From Armatimonadota bacterium (GTDB lineage Bacteria > Armatimonadota > SYMT01): 9,372 nucleotides of DNA. Positions within the stretch are counted from its first letter, which is position 1, and each line of letters opens with the position of its first letter. Below are positions 1-6,228 of this stretch, piece by piece. Under the pieces are notes generated by a model. The model ran no database searches, was not told where the DNA came from, and worked only from the letters and a program-made list of their open reading frames with translations. The stretch is taken from assembly GCA_020696885.1 (NCBI GenBank), contig JAJFMS010000060.1, positions 1 to 9,372 of the forward strand, read 5' to 3'. Position numbers and translations under genes: made by a program.

Positions 1-1195
1 AGCCGCGGTCCGGCTGGTCCGGTAGCAGCTCCACGGTAACGGTGTGGACGGTATCCGCCAGCCCCTCGCCGATGGTGAGCGAGGCCAGCCGGTGATACGA
101 GGAGTACTGATCGAACCGGGGCCGTGGCGGCGAGGCCTTACCGTCCAGGGTACAGAGCACCTGGCCGCCATCCGGCCCCAGCAGGTCGTACAGCTTCGCG
201 GCGGTGCCTTTGAACTTGAAGGTGAGGCGCTCGCCCGGCTTCGTGGCTTCCCAGAGCTTCGGCATCCGGCTCCGGAACTGGGCGCCCAGCCCCTCCGTGG
301 CGGGGAGCTGCTTCCAACCGGAGGAGAGCATCGCCGGCGTGAGCGGGACCAGCTTCGCGGCCTCCCAGTTGTCCGGGGAGAATGGTACCTTCAGCCGGTG
401 CGGCGCCGGCTTGCCTTCCGCCTTCAGCGGCTCCAGCGCGCCTGCGATCACCTGCGTGTAGACCTCGTGGCCCGCGTCGAGCGGATGCACGCCGTCGTTC
501 GAGAAGAGGATCTGCCCCTCCGGCACCGGCTGCGGCTTGCCCTCGGCGTCCTTTCCGGGCGCGAAGAGCAGCTTCCCCACCCGCGCCAGCTCCGCCACCT
601 TCATCGCCATGTTGATGGAGGGGATGCCGTAGTGGTCCGCCAGGATCTCGTCTGCGGACGCGGCGCGCGGGCAGAAGCCCCGGTCCAGGTCCGTCTCGTA
701 GCCGGTGCGGAACGTGTAGACGTAGCAGAGGTCCGTGGCCGGATCCGCGGTCCAGCACTGCCGCACGATCCCTTCCATCCCTCGCCAGATGTTCTCCGGG
801 CTGGCCCCGCCGTCGTTGACGGAGAACTCCACGAACACCAGGTCCGGCCGGTGCTGGAGCACGTCTTGCCGGAAGCGGTAGACCCCGAGGTCCGAGCCGG
901 TGCCGCCGATGGCGGCGTTGATCTCCACGACCTTCGCCTGTGGGAAGCTCTTCCGGAACCAGTTGAGCGTCTTCGGCCGCCAGCCGTCCTGCGCGGTGAT
1001 GCTGCCGCCGAAGTAGGCGATGCGCACCTCCCCGCCCGCCCGCAGCTTGGCAAACGTGTTCGCCAACCCATCCCGGCTGCGCGAGAGCTGCGCGGGGACC
1101 GGCGCATAGGGCTTCGTCGGCTCCGCGGCCCGTGACAGTGCGGCGGCCGTGAGTGAGAGCAGGACGAGGGAGATGAATGGGAGGGTTGTTTTCAC
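1..1195 (-). CDS. Exported SGNH/GDSL-family hydrolase, 3' end cut off by the window
   Basis: The visible part is 398 codons running off the left edge, so the C-terminus is missing. It begins at a GTG preceded by AGGA at a 6-base spacing. Residues 1-23 are a signal peptide: a basic MK start, a hydrophobic core and an ALSRA end, so the protein is exported. The SGNH blocks appear in order. Block I is FGGSITAQDG with Ser65 as the likely nucleophile. Block II has Gly98 in IGGTGSD. Block III is EFSVNDGG with Asn127. Block V is NDGVHPLDAGH with Asp234 and His237. After about residue 275 a second, beta-rich region begins (GERLTFKFKGTAAKLYDLLG), as seen in carbohydrate-active SGNH esterases. The family contains acyl- and acetyl-esterases; deacetylation of a polysaccharide is a reasonable inference, but the substrate is not visible. 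It is transcribed away from the repeat-filled gap behind it and its downstream partner lies outside the window. Confidence 0.88.
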   Translation of the reverse strand, partial: MKTTLPFISLVLLSLTAAALSRAAEPTKPYAPVPAQLSRSRDGLANTFAKLRAGGEVRIAYFGGSITAQDGWRPKTLNWFRKSFPQAKVVEINAAIGGTGSDLGVYRFRQDVLQHRPDLVFVEFSVNDGGASPENIWRGMEGIVRQCWTADPATDLCYVYTFRTGYETDLDRGFCPRAASADEILADHYGIPSINMAMKVAELARVGKLLFAPGKDAEGKPQPVPEGQILFSNDGVHPLDAGHEVYTQVIAGALEPLKAEGKPAPHRLKVPFSPDNWEAAKLVPLTPAMLSSGWKQLPATEGLGAQFRSRMPKLWEATKPGERLTFKFKGTAAKLYDLLGPDGGQVLCTLDGKASPPRPRFDQYSSYHRLASLTIGEGLADTVHTVTVELLPDQPDRG

Positions 1196-1253
1196 TCGGT
1201 TTCCTATCGGTGCGCCGTCTCGGCTCCGGCCCTTCACGTCGTTGCTGGCCCCG

Positions 1254-1330
1254 GTCATTGCGAAGCGCCCATCGCCCCGTCCGGACTTTACCGTGCTCCC
1301 GTGGCGCTGTGGCAATCCCGAAGGTTGAGC
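1254..1330 (+). repeat. REP-like hairpin repeat, unit A
   Basis: This 77-base unit opens with GTCATTGCGAAGCGCC and closes with GGCGCTGTGGCAATCCC plus a short tail. The arms AGCGCC (1264-1269) and GGCGCT (1303-1308) are complementary, and so are the outer TTGC (1258-1261) and GCAA (1312-1315), so the unit can fold into a long imperfect hairpin. The GTCATTGCGA...GCAATCCC framing is a well-known form of dispersed intergenic repeat in many bacterial genomes. It is non-coding; open frames over it are by-products. Confidence 0.75.
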
Positions 1331-1353
1331 AGCACGCCGTCCAGCCCTTCTCC

Positions 1354-1430
1354 GTCATTGCGAAGCGCCCATCGCCGCGATGAGACTTCGCCGTGCTATC
1401 GTGGCGCTGTGGCAATCCCGAAGGTTGAGC
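1354..1430 (+). repeat. REP-like hairpin repeat, unit B
   Basis: This is the second 77-base copy, exactly 100 bases downstream of unit A and in the same orientation. The two ends are identical to unit A, while roughly nine substitutions cluster in the loop region between the arms. The same AGCGCC/GGCGCT stem can form. Conservation of arms with drift in the loop is what a selected or mobilised hairpin would show. Confidence 0.75.
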
Positions 1431-1474
1431 CGTACCAGGCCTGGGTGTTTCGGCGTCTGGCCGGATCCGCATTC

Positions 1475-1518
1475 GGTCGGGATGGCCACGGGAGCAAAAG
1501 ACGCTCCCTCGCCATGAC
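1475..1518 (-). repeat. Shorter inverted relative of the REP-like unit
   Basis: Read on the minus strand this begins GTCATGGCGAGGGAGC and ends in GGCCATCCCGACC, a variant of the framing seen in units A and B but in opposite orientation and with a shorter middle. It contains a perfect 6-bp stem, GGGAGC (1490-1495) with GCTCCC (1503-1508) and a 7-base loop. It sits about 40 bases past the stop codon of the GNAT gene. Confidence 0.6.
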
Positions 1519-1560
1519 GGTTCTGTTGTTAACGAGCTACTAACCGTGCGGTCTTCTTCC

Positions 1561-2376
1561 CTACCCGCATCCATCCGCCCGGGGCGGGTACTTGCACAGC
1601 GACACCATATGCTCCGTGGGGAGGAACCCGGCCGACTCGTAGAGCCGCGCGGCGTGGTAATCCGGATCCGCCACGATGACCAGCTCCCGGGTGCCGAGTT
1701 GCTCGAAGCCGTAGCGCGAAGCGTGGTGTAGCAGGGTCCGGCAGATGCCGCGGCGGCGGAAGTCCGGGTGGACCCCCACCGACTGGAAGCGGCCTAACCC
1801 CTCGCGGGCGAAGAGGCCGAGGTCGCCCACCAGCCGCTCGCCGGCGAACGCGCCGAACCAGGCGCCGAGTCCGGAGTCGGTCATCCGCCGGTAGCGATCC
1901 ACCTGCCGCTGGGAGAAGACGCGATAGCCCTCCAGCTCATGCCGGGGATCGCGGCAGGCGACGTGGTTCTCCAGCACTTGAGCCCAGTCCTCGTCCGTCA
2001 CCACCTGCCGCGCCTCGATCCCGGCCGCGCGGTCCGGCAGCGGACAGGGATCCCGCGTGGTCAACACTACGGAATAGATCGCCTCGAAGCCGGGTGGGAG
2101 CAGGCGGTTCACGTCCCCCACCTCGGCGGCGGGGAGATCCAGCGCCAGGGCGACGTGCTCGGTGACGGGCGGGCGACCGACCTCCGCGGCGAACAGCTCC
2201 CGCCACTCGGGCAGCTCGTCCGGTTCGGGGGCGCGGGGGAAGACGAGGAAGTTACCCCAGTAGTGCGTGGGGTTCAACGGGCTGCGAGCCACGACGTAGT
2301 CGCCGCGGTCGATGACCTCGCCGTCGAAGGCCACGAAGAACAGGTCGGTGCGATAACCCAGCGAGCGGATCGGCAT
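1561..2376 (-). CDS. GNAT-family N-acetyltransferase
   Basis: The protein has 271 residues and no signal peptide or membrane segment, so it is cytoplasmic. The C-terminal half carries the GNAT fold. The acetyl-CoA-binding motif A is at about 199-215 (SVGVHPDFRRRGICRTLL), with Cys where many members have Gly in the RxxGxG/A loop. A later strand-helix pair is at 231-255 (ELVIVADPDYHAARLYESAG, then F), matching motif B. The N-terminal 110 residues (GYRTDLFF, then YWGNFLVFP) form a region often found in two-part GNAT proteins. The acceptor substrate cannot be told. The start was chosen because the ATG overlaps the ceramidase stop by one base (TGATG) and has GGAG 5 bases upstream; this points to translational coupling with the preceding gene. 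The same frame stays open far upstream, but that part is antiphase to the ceramidase and not real. Confidence 0.88.
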   Translation of the reverse strand: MPIRSLGYRTDLFFVAFDGEVIDRGDYVVARSPLNPTHYWGNFLVFPRAPEPDELPEWRELFAAEVGRPPVTEHVALALDLPAAEVGDVNRLLPPGFEAIYSVVLTTRDPCPLPDRAAGIEARQVVTDEDWAQVLENHVACRDPRHELEGYRVFSQRQVDRYRRMTDSGLGAWFGAFAGERLVGDLGLFAREGLGRFQSVGVHPDFRRRGICRTLLHHASRYGFEQLGTRELVIVADPDYHAARLYESAGFLPTEHMVSLCKYPPRADGCG

Positions 2377-3797
2377 CAGCGCTCCATCCCCTTCAGCAGC
2401 TTCACCGCCGCGTTCGCCCAGCGGTGCCCGTTCTCCGGCTCGTAGCGCGCGCTGCGGTAGCCGGCCTCGTAGCCGCCTTCCTGGTAGCCTTTCCGGGTGG
2501 GGATGTACCCCAGGCTGCCGTTGGTGAGGCCCAACGTCCGCGTGGGCTTGAACGGCGAGCCGGCCTCGATCTCCCGGCCCAGTTCCACGAAGTACTCCCC
2601 CGGCACGGCGGCCATCCCGAATGACCCGAGCCGCAGCGCGGCGATCTCGGCGCGGTGCTCCCGGTCCCGGGTTTTGGCCAGCACCAGTGCGGCGGGTGCG
2701 TAGAGGCCGTTGAACTGGAACGGATCGTTCCCGGTGCGCAGCCGCTCTTCCGCTTCCGCCAGCTCCGCGGCCGAAGGGCGGCGCAGCCGGCACGGCACGG
2801 TGGTTGTGCGCGCTTCCAGGCGATCCACCGTGATCACGTCCCCCTGCGGGAGCGAGCTCCGCACGGCCTCCGCCAGCGCGCGGCCGATGCGGCGCGACTC
2901 CTCCGGGCCGGACTTCTGCGCCGGGTTGCTCACGTTGATGTGGTTGATGTTGCCGCAGCAGGTGTTGAGGTAGATCACCCGCCAGTCTCGCCCCAGCGAC
3001 TCCCGCAGCGCGTCCGTGAGGTGGGCGGGATAGTCCGCGGAGTACTGCGTGCCGCCCACGCAGTCCGGATGCACCCCGTAGAACACGGCGAGGATCCGGT
3101 TCTTCTCGAACCGGAGCGTGTGCACGCGCGGGTCGATCTCCCCGGCGGGCGCTACCACGTCCGGGTTGTTGCGGCCGGGATTGGTGCGCACGCGCCCATC
3201 CTTCATCAGGAAGCGGCGGTAATGGGCCACCGTGTTCTCACGGCCCGCGTGGAGCGTCAGCCGGTCTTCCGCCGCCGCCTCGGCCGCGGCGCGGACCACC
3301 GCATCGGCCGTGCGATCCACGAGCGTGGTGATCCAGCTCTCGTCCACTTTCCCCGGGTAGAACTCCGGGTAGATCTCCTCGGCATCGGAGGTGAACGCGT
3401 CGGTGCGGGGCACCATGCCGCCGGTGTGGGTGTGCGAGCAGTGGACCCAGACCTGCTTCGGCGCCGGCACCTTCCGCTCCCGCGCCAGGCTCCGGGTCTT
3501 CAGGCGGATGCGCTGCACCAGCGACGCCCCCATCCCGATGAGGTCGCACGCTACCACCGCCACGCGGTCGTCTCCCTGCTGCAGGTAGAGGACCTTGGCC
3601 TTCAGCGGGTCCAGCACGCCGGTAGCCTGGCGGTCCTTGAAGTAGCCGGGCATCGAGCCGCCCAGCGGCGGGGTGATGTCCGCCTCCGTGTAAGCGGCCC
3701 GCAGCGGTACTTCGGCCGCGCCCCGTCCGGCGGCAGGGAGGAGCAGCGCTACCACCGCCAGCGCCAGGCCGGCGGCCGTCCATCGTGCTAAAGGCAT
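2376..3797 (-). CDS. Exported neutral/alkaline ceramidase-family hydrolase
   Basis: The 473-residue protein starts with a signal peptide (residues 1 to about 27: PLAR, then a long Ala/Leu/Val core), so it is exported. It resembles the N-terminal catalytic domain of neutral/alkaline non-lysosomal ceramidases, which hydrolyse amide-linked lipids with a zinc ion. The expected zinc ligands can be placed: His122/His124 in SHTHTGG, His243 in YGVHPDCVGG, Glu401 in VPGEYFVELG and Tyr431 in GSLGYIPTRKGY. Ser253 in QYSADYPAHL sits where the family has its catalytic serine region. It lacks the C-terminal domain of full-length ceramidases, so the substrate may not be ceramide. The ATG at 3797 was chosen over a GTG nine codons earlier because it follows GGAG closely and starts the signal peptide cleanly. 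It is the first gene of a coupled pair with the GNAT gene. Confidence 0.87.
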   Translation of the reverse strand: MPLARWTAAGLALAVVALLLPAAGRGAAEVPLRAAYTEADITPPLGGSMPGYFKDRQATGVLDPLKAKVLYLQQGDDRVAVVACDLIGMGASLVQRIRLKTRSLARERKVPAPKQVWVHCSHTHTGGMVPRTDAFTSDAEEIYPEFYPGKVDESWITTLVDRTADAVVRAAAEAAAEDRLTLHAGRENTVAHYRRFLMKDGRVRTNPGRNNPDVVAPAGEIDPRVHTLRFEKNRILAVFYGVHPDCVGGTQYSADYPAHLTDALRESLGRDWRVIYLNTCCGNINHINVSNPAQKSGPEESRRIGRALAEAVRSSLPQGDVITVDRLEARTTTVPCRLRRPSAAELAEAEERLRTGNDPFQFNGLYAPAALVLAKTRDREHRAEIAALRLGSFGMAAVPGEYFVELGREIEAGSPFKPTRTLGLTNGSLGYIPTRKGYQEGGYEAGYRSARYEPENGHRWANAAVKLLKGMER

Positions 3798-3936
3798 TGA
3801 CTCCGTTCTCCGTATATGGGCCACGGTGCGAACTTCTCGACCGCGCCCGCGAACACCTCCGGCATCCCGGCAGTGCGAGCGAGACGACGAAAGGAGAGTG
3901 TGGCCGGTCGCTTGAAGTGATCGTCAGCGCTTCTGA

Positions 3937-4206
3937 GTGGACGCCAAATCCGGTCAGGGAGTGCCGTTCGCCACGGTCGGCGCCTCCACCAGTTCCCGGG
4001 AGCGGCGGAACGCGTATTTCTCCGCCTGGACGTACGGTGACGGCACCTACTCCCTCCGGCTGCCGGCCGGAAAGTGGTCGATCACGCCGGGAACCGCCGA
4101 TGGCTACCTGCCGGGAGTCGAGCTGCCGGCACGTGAGCTGAAGGAAGTCGAGCGGGTGGGAGACGTGATGCTGAAGCTGGCGCGTCGTTCCGCGGGCCAG
4201 GGCTGA
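3937..4206 (+). CDS. Orphan carboxypeptidase-regulatory-like fragment (possible gene remnant)
   Basis: The 89-residue frame looks like one carboxypeptidase-regulatory-like beta-sandwich: DAKSGQGVPFATVGA at the start, then YGDGTYSLRLPAGKWSITPG (the usual D-G-x-[YF]-x-L-x-[LV]-P-x-G signature), then DGYLPGVEL. The fold normally begins with a further strand before the DAxSG turn, and that strand is missing. An in-frame TGA lies directly before the GTG start, and no ribosome site is visible. In the neighbouring frame the preceding codons read SLEVIVSAS, a plausible first strand, so a small indel near 3933 may have broken a longer gene. It is divergent from the ceramidase gene. It could be a real small protein or a fragment; I lean to a fragment. 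Confidence 0.45.
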   Translation: MDAKSGQGVPFATVGASTSSRERRNAYFSAWTYGDGTYSLRLPAGKWSITPGTADGYLPGVELPARELKEVERVGDVMLKLARRSAGQG

Positions 4207-4262
4207 GCGGCGCCGGCAGTCACCACGGTTACTCATCCGAGCATGGAGTAGCAGGCCGCAAC

Positions 4263-4294
4263 ACTCCAGTTCTCCACTACTCCATTACTCCGTC
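4263..4294. repeat. Octamer tandem repeat (4 copies)
   Basis: Four consecutive 8-base units share the core CTCC: ACTCCAGT, TCTCCACT, ACTCCATT and ACTCCGTC. In addition, ATGGAGTAG at 4243-4251 is the perfect reverse complement of CTACTCCAT at 4277-4285, so a 9-bp hairpin can form across the left side. The tract lies about 35 bases before the ATG of the next gene. Confidence 0.7.
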
Positions 4295-4329
4295 CTCGTT
4301 TCTGCTCCCATCCGTAGAAAGACGCGCCC

Positions 4330-4794
4330 ATGCCCACAAAACACAAGCCGGAGCTGCATCAGCCCGCCCTGGACCTCATTCAAACCGTCTACACGGCGCA
4401 CCAAGCCGGAGCCGGCGCCTTGAGCCTGCTGGAGCTGGCGCGGACGTTCAGCGGCAGCCTCTCCGCCGCGGATGAGGAGAAGCTCCGGCAGCGGGGAAAC
4501 CTGGAGCTCGCGAAGACCGACGCCGGCGGCGGGACCTTCCGGAACGAGGGCGCCGAGGTGACGCGGAAAGACGGGGAGGTCACCGTCTCCATCCCGCCGC
4601 TGATCCAGGGCAACTACACCGCTTCCCCGGAGGCGTGCAAGCTGGCCTTCGACGGCAACCACACGATCCTGGGGAAGGTGAAGATCGTGATCGTTACGGT
4701 GACGGCCAAGCTGAGGTCCGTCTCGATCGACCAGCGCGAGATCTTTGTCGACACCGATAAGGATCAGGGCGACCTGCGGATCATCCACGGATAG
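4330..4794 (+). CDS. Hypothetical protein, 154 residues
   Basis: I do not recognise this protein. It has no signal peptide or membrane span. Residues 10-60 look helical (ALDLIQTVYTAH, then LSLLELARTF). Residues 75-154 look beta-rich, with alternating hydrophobic stretches (GEVTVSIPPLI, KVKIVIVTVTAKL, QREIFVDTDKDQGDLRIIHG). The codon usage has the strong G/C third-position bias of its neighbours, which supports real coding. The ATG follows AGAAAG at a loose spacing, a weak ribosome site. It is a single-gene unit between two intergenic gaps that both contain repeats or hairpins, so context gives no hint of function. Confidence 0.65.
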   Translation: MPTKHKPELHQPALDLIQTVYTAHQAGAGALSLLELARTFSGSLSAADEEKLRQRGNLELAKTDAGGGTFRNEGAEVTRKDGEVTVSIPPLIQGNYTASPEACKLAFDGNHTILGKVKIVIVTVTAKLRSVSIDQREIFVDTDKDQGDLRIIHG

Positions 4795-5464
4795 CAGTTA
4801 ATTGCAAAAACGATCTCAAGTGGAGTGCCAGCGTACGGAAAACTCCCAACAGGAGACCTCGCCCCGGGCTCGACGGAGCGATCCGTCGAGCCCGGGGCGT
4901 TGACTCGCGCCGGAGTATCCGCCGGACAGTGGACTGAGCGGCTCGTCCGAGAGAGCGATTCTGCCCGGTTGCTACTCATCATATCGAGCACTCGTGCTGT
5001 CGCTGCTGTCGTTCATTAACCGGGCGATCGCATCGAAAAGATGACTGCGGCCGCTGCCTCCGCAACCACCTCCGCCGCTGCCGATGGCGGCTGCAAGAGG
5101 TTGCTGGTGGCGAGTGCGACAGCTGACGGGTCCGCCCCCTTAACGCGGCTCTAAACCAGGCCGACGTACCGCCGGCACGCCTGGATAGGGCCCGGACAGC
5201 ACCGATTTCGGCCGCCTCCCGCCCCTGCGTGTCGAGTGAGCTGCACGCGTCCGGCGTCTCCTACGAGCCCCAACGGCACTCTCCCGAGCGTCAGCACAGC
5301 GCCCCGGTGCGGGTAGCCCAAAGTAGGAATCGTGGGCGAAGCGCAACCAGCGCGCCGCCACGTGCAGCCCAGGGCGGCTCAATTGCACCCCCCTCCAGCG
5401 CCCCCGATCGTCTCCCGATAACGCCACCATCGTTGACGCAGGCGTTTGGTTGAACGGGAGTAGT
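4795..5464. other. 670-base stretch with no supported gene
   Basis: Open frames exist on both strands here, but none shows a recognisable domain or a ribosome site. Several are mirror images of each other created by the palindrome at 4861-4898. Apart from that hairpin, the stretch has a small CTCC/GGAG stem (4843-4855) and the upstream region of the pentapeptide gene. A TTGACG at 5433 has no properly spaced -10 element. Confidence 0.5.
4861..4898 (+). other. Perfect 17-bp hairpin with a GCGA loop
   Basis: Positions 4861-4877 and 4882-4898 are exact reverse complements, separated by GCGA (4878-4881). On plus-strand RNA this loop is of the GNRA class, which stabilises helices; on the minus strand it would be UCGC. 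No run of T follows on either side, so it is not a canonical intrinsic terminator, though it lies 66 bases past the stop of the hypothetical gene and could still limit 3' decay. It may equally be a dispersed intergenic palindrome. Confidence 0.85.
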
Positions 5465-5893
5465 ATGATCGCTATCTTGCACAAAGAATCGCTCCGCCCC
5501 CTGCACGAAGTGGCGAGCCAGGATCTGGTGGGCGCGGACCTCAAAGAGCTGCAGCTCTCGTCCGCCCTGCTCTGGAGCAAAGACATGGACGGCGCCTGCC
5601 TCCGCGGCACCCGCCTCCGCAATGCAAACCTGGACCGCGCCAGCCTGCGCGGCGCCGACCTCTCCGGAGCGGACCTGCGCGGCGCCACGCTGAAGGGCAC
5701 GGACCTGCGCGGCGCCAATCTCCAGGGCGCCGATCTGCGCGGCGCGAGCCTGGAAGGCGCAGACCTGCGCGGCGCTCGCCTGAGCGGGGTGCAGTTCAGC
5801 CAGGGCCGCTACAACAGCAAGACCCGCTGGCCGCTGCTGCTCTGGGCCGATCCGCGGCGACAGCAGAGCGTGCATCTGGTGGGTGGGGGTTAG
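5465..5893 (+). CDS. Pentapeptide-repeat protein
   Basis: The 142-residue protein is built almost wholly of A(D/N)LxG-type pentapeptides. The central hydrophobic residue recurs every five residues without a break from Leu21 to Phe111: 19 repeats, with only Met41 and Phe111 differing from Leu. Four pentapeptides make one turn of the right-handed quadrilateral beta-helix of this family, so about four to five turns are expected. The tail YNSKTRWP is a frequent end cap in pentapeptide proteins. No signal peptide or membrane helix is seen. Family members include gyrase-protecting DNA mimics, but many have no known role, and nothing here identifies a partner; note the helix is fairly basic (many RG pairs) rather than strongly acidic. 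The ATG was chosen because GGGAG precedes it by 4 bases; a TTG five codons earlier is less likely. Confidence 0.85.
   Translation: MIAILHKESLRPLHEVASQDLVGADLKELQLSSALLWSKDMDGACLRGTRLRNANLDRASLRGADLSGADLRGATLKGTDLRGANLQGADLRGASLEGADLRGARLSGVQFSQGRYNSKTRWPLLLWADPRRQQSVHLVGGG
5641..5790 (+). repeat. 30-base tandem repeats inside the pentapeptide gene
   Basis: Five consecutive 30-base units each begin with a form of CCTGCGCGGCGC near their start and encode two pentapeptides: SLRGADLSGA, then DLRGATLKGT, DLRGANLQGA, DLRGASLEGA and DLRGARLSGV. The CTGCGCGGCGC core (for example 5675-5685, 5705-5715, 5735-5745 and 5765-5775) is conserved at DNA level, while the second half of each unit varies. This suggests growth of the helix by duplication of ten-residue blocks. 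Confidence 0.8.
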
Positions 5894-5917
5894 TGGTTAG
5901 TGGCTGGTGGGGAGTGG
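5890..5917 (+). repeat. Heptamer tandem repeat containing the pentapeptide gene's stop codon
   Basis: The four 7-base units are TTAGTGG, TTAGTGG, CTGGTGG and GGAGTGG. The TAG stop of the pentapeptide gene (5891-5893) lies in the first unit, so the tract begins inside the last codons and runs into the spacer. Confidence 0.7.
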
Positions 5918-6028
5918 GGAGACGAGGCCGTCGGTGGTCCTCGCGGCGGGAGATCCCCGTCGCCGCCTGCGGCGCACAGCGGCAGCGCGGCGACGCGGGC
6001 CCCCCGCCGTACCGTGGCAGGTTTTGTC

Positions 6029-6057
6029 TTGACGCGGAAATCAGAAGACGCTACGAT
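6029..6057 (+). promoter_or_regulatory. Sigma-70-type promoter of the tRNA-Gly gene
   Basis: A -35 element TTGACG (6029-6034) and a -10 element TACGAT (6052-6057) are separated by exactly 17 bases. Transcription would begin near 6064, giving a 5' leader of about 80 bases before the tRNA. It is the best promoter in the window and is correctly placed for the tRNA downstream. Confidence 0.7.
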
Positions 6058-6091
6058 AATCCTGGATTCAACGCCGCCGGGCCGGGCCAAA

Positions 6092-6106
6092 AACTCGGTT
6101 CTCGCT
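6092..6106 (+). repeat. 15-base direct repeat in the tRNA leader, copied in the terminator
   Basis: AACTCGGTTCTCGCT occurs here and again at 6240-6254, 148 bases downstream, where it forms part of the terminator hairpin. The two copies bracket the tRNA. This upstream copy has no matching outer stem and no T run. Confidence 0.7.
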
Positions 6107-6144
6107 CTGGGCTACCAGGCGTAGCGGGTCGTTGAGATACCACT

Positions 6145-6216
6145 GCGGGAGTAGTTCAGTGGTAGAACGTCAGCTTCCCAAGCTGAATGTCGTGGGTTCG
6201 AGTCCCATCTCCCGCT
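6145..6216 (+). tRNA. tRNA-Gly (anticodon CCC)
   Basis: The 72 bases fold into a full cloverleaf. The acceptor arm pairs GCGGGAG with CTCCCGC and is followed by discriminator T. The D arm is GTTC/GAAC with loop AGTGGTA. The anticodon arm is TCAGC/GCTGA with loop TTCCCAA, giving anticodon CCC, which reads GGG codons. The T arm is GTGGG/CCCAT (one G-T wobble) with loop TTCGAGT. The terminal CCA is not encoded at the mature end. It has its own promoter and terminator and an integrase remnant downstream on the same strand, the usual arrangement for a tRNA used as an integration site. Confidence 0.95.
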
Positions 6217-6228
6217 TTACCACCCAGA

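Larger units (their letters stand above)
1196..1560. other. Intergenic stretch filled with REP-like repeats
   Basis: This 365-base gap separates the SGNH hydrolase start from the end of the GNAT gene; both lie on the minus strand. It holds two direct repeat units and one inverted, shorter relative (listed separately). The remaining bases are unremarkable. I saw no convincing gene. A promoter for the SGNH gene should lie here, but no clear -35/-10 pair was recognised. Confidence 0.6.

Noticed and set aside
44..1135. Long plus-strand open frame opposite the SGNH hydrolase
   Set aside because: It is Arg/Leu/Pro-rich with no recognisable domain, while the minus-strand frame has a signal peptide and all SGNH blocks. 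High GC content opens the complementary frame.
1254..1430. CRISPR-like array in the two 100-base-period repeats
   Set aside because: There are only two copies, the conserved unit is 77 bases with a 23-base spacer, and it folds as a REP-type hairpin; no cas genes are nearby.
138..1574. Minus-strand 478-codon open frame overlapping the SGNH gene and the repeats
   Set aside because: It runs through the REP-like repeats and is out of phase with the SGNH motifs; its composition (Gly/Arg/Ala runs) is typical of a shadow frame.
2655..3791. Plus-strand 378-codon open frame opposite the ceramidase-like gene
   Set aside because: It is rich in His, Arg and Val without any motif; the minus strand has family motifs and zinc ligands throughout.
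3798..3824. GTG start nine codons upstream of the chosen ceramidase ATG
   Set aside because: It has no ribosome site and would put MAHIRRTES before a clean signal peptide; the ATG has GGAG just upstream.
3238..4236. Minus-strand open frame crossing the ceramidase start into the upstream region
   Set aside because: It is out of phase with the ceramidase and its translated composition is non-protein-like; it also runs opposite the carboxypeptidase-regulatory-like fragment.
5140..5875. Two minus-strand open frames opposite and upstream of the pentapeptide gene
   Set aside because: Their repeats (for example AAQVRALQRG) are the reverse reading of the pentapeptide codons, and the rest has no motif.
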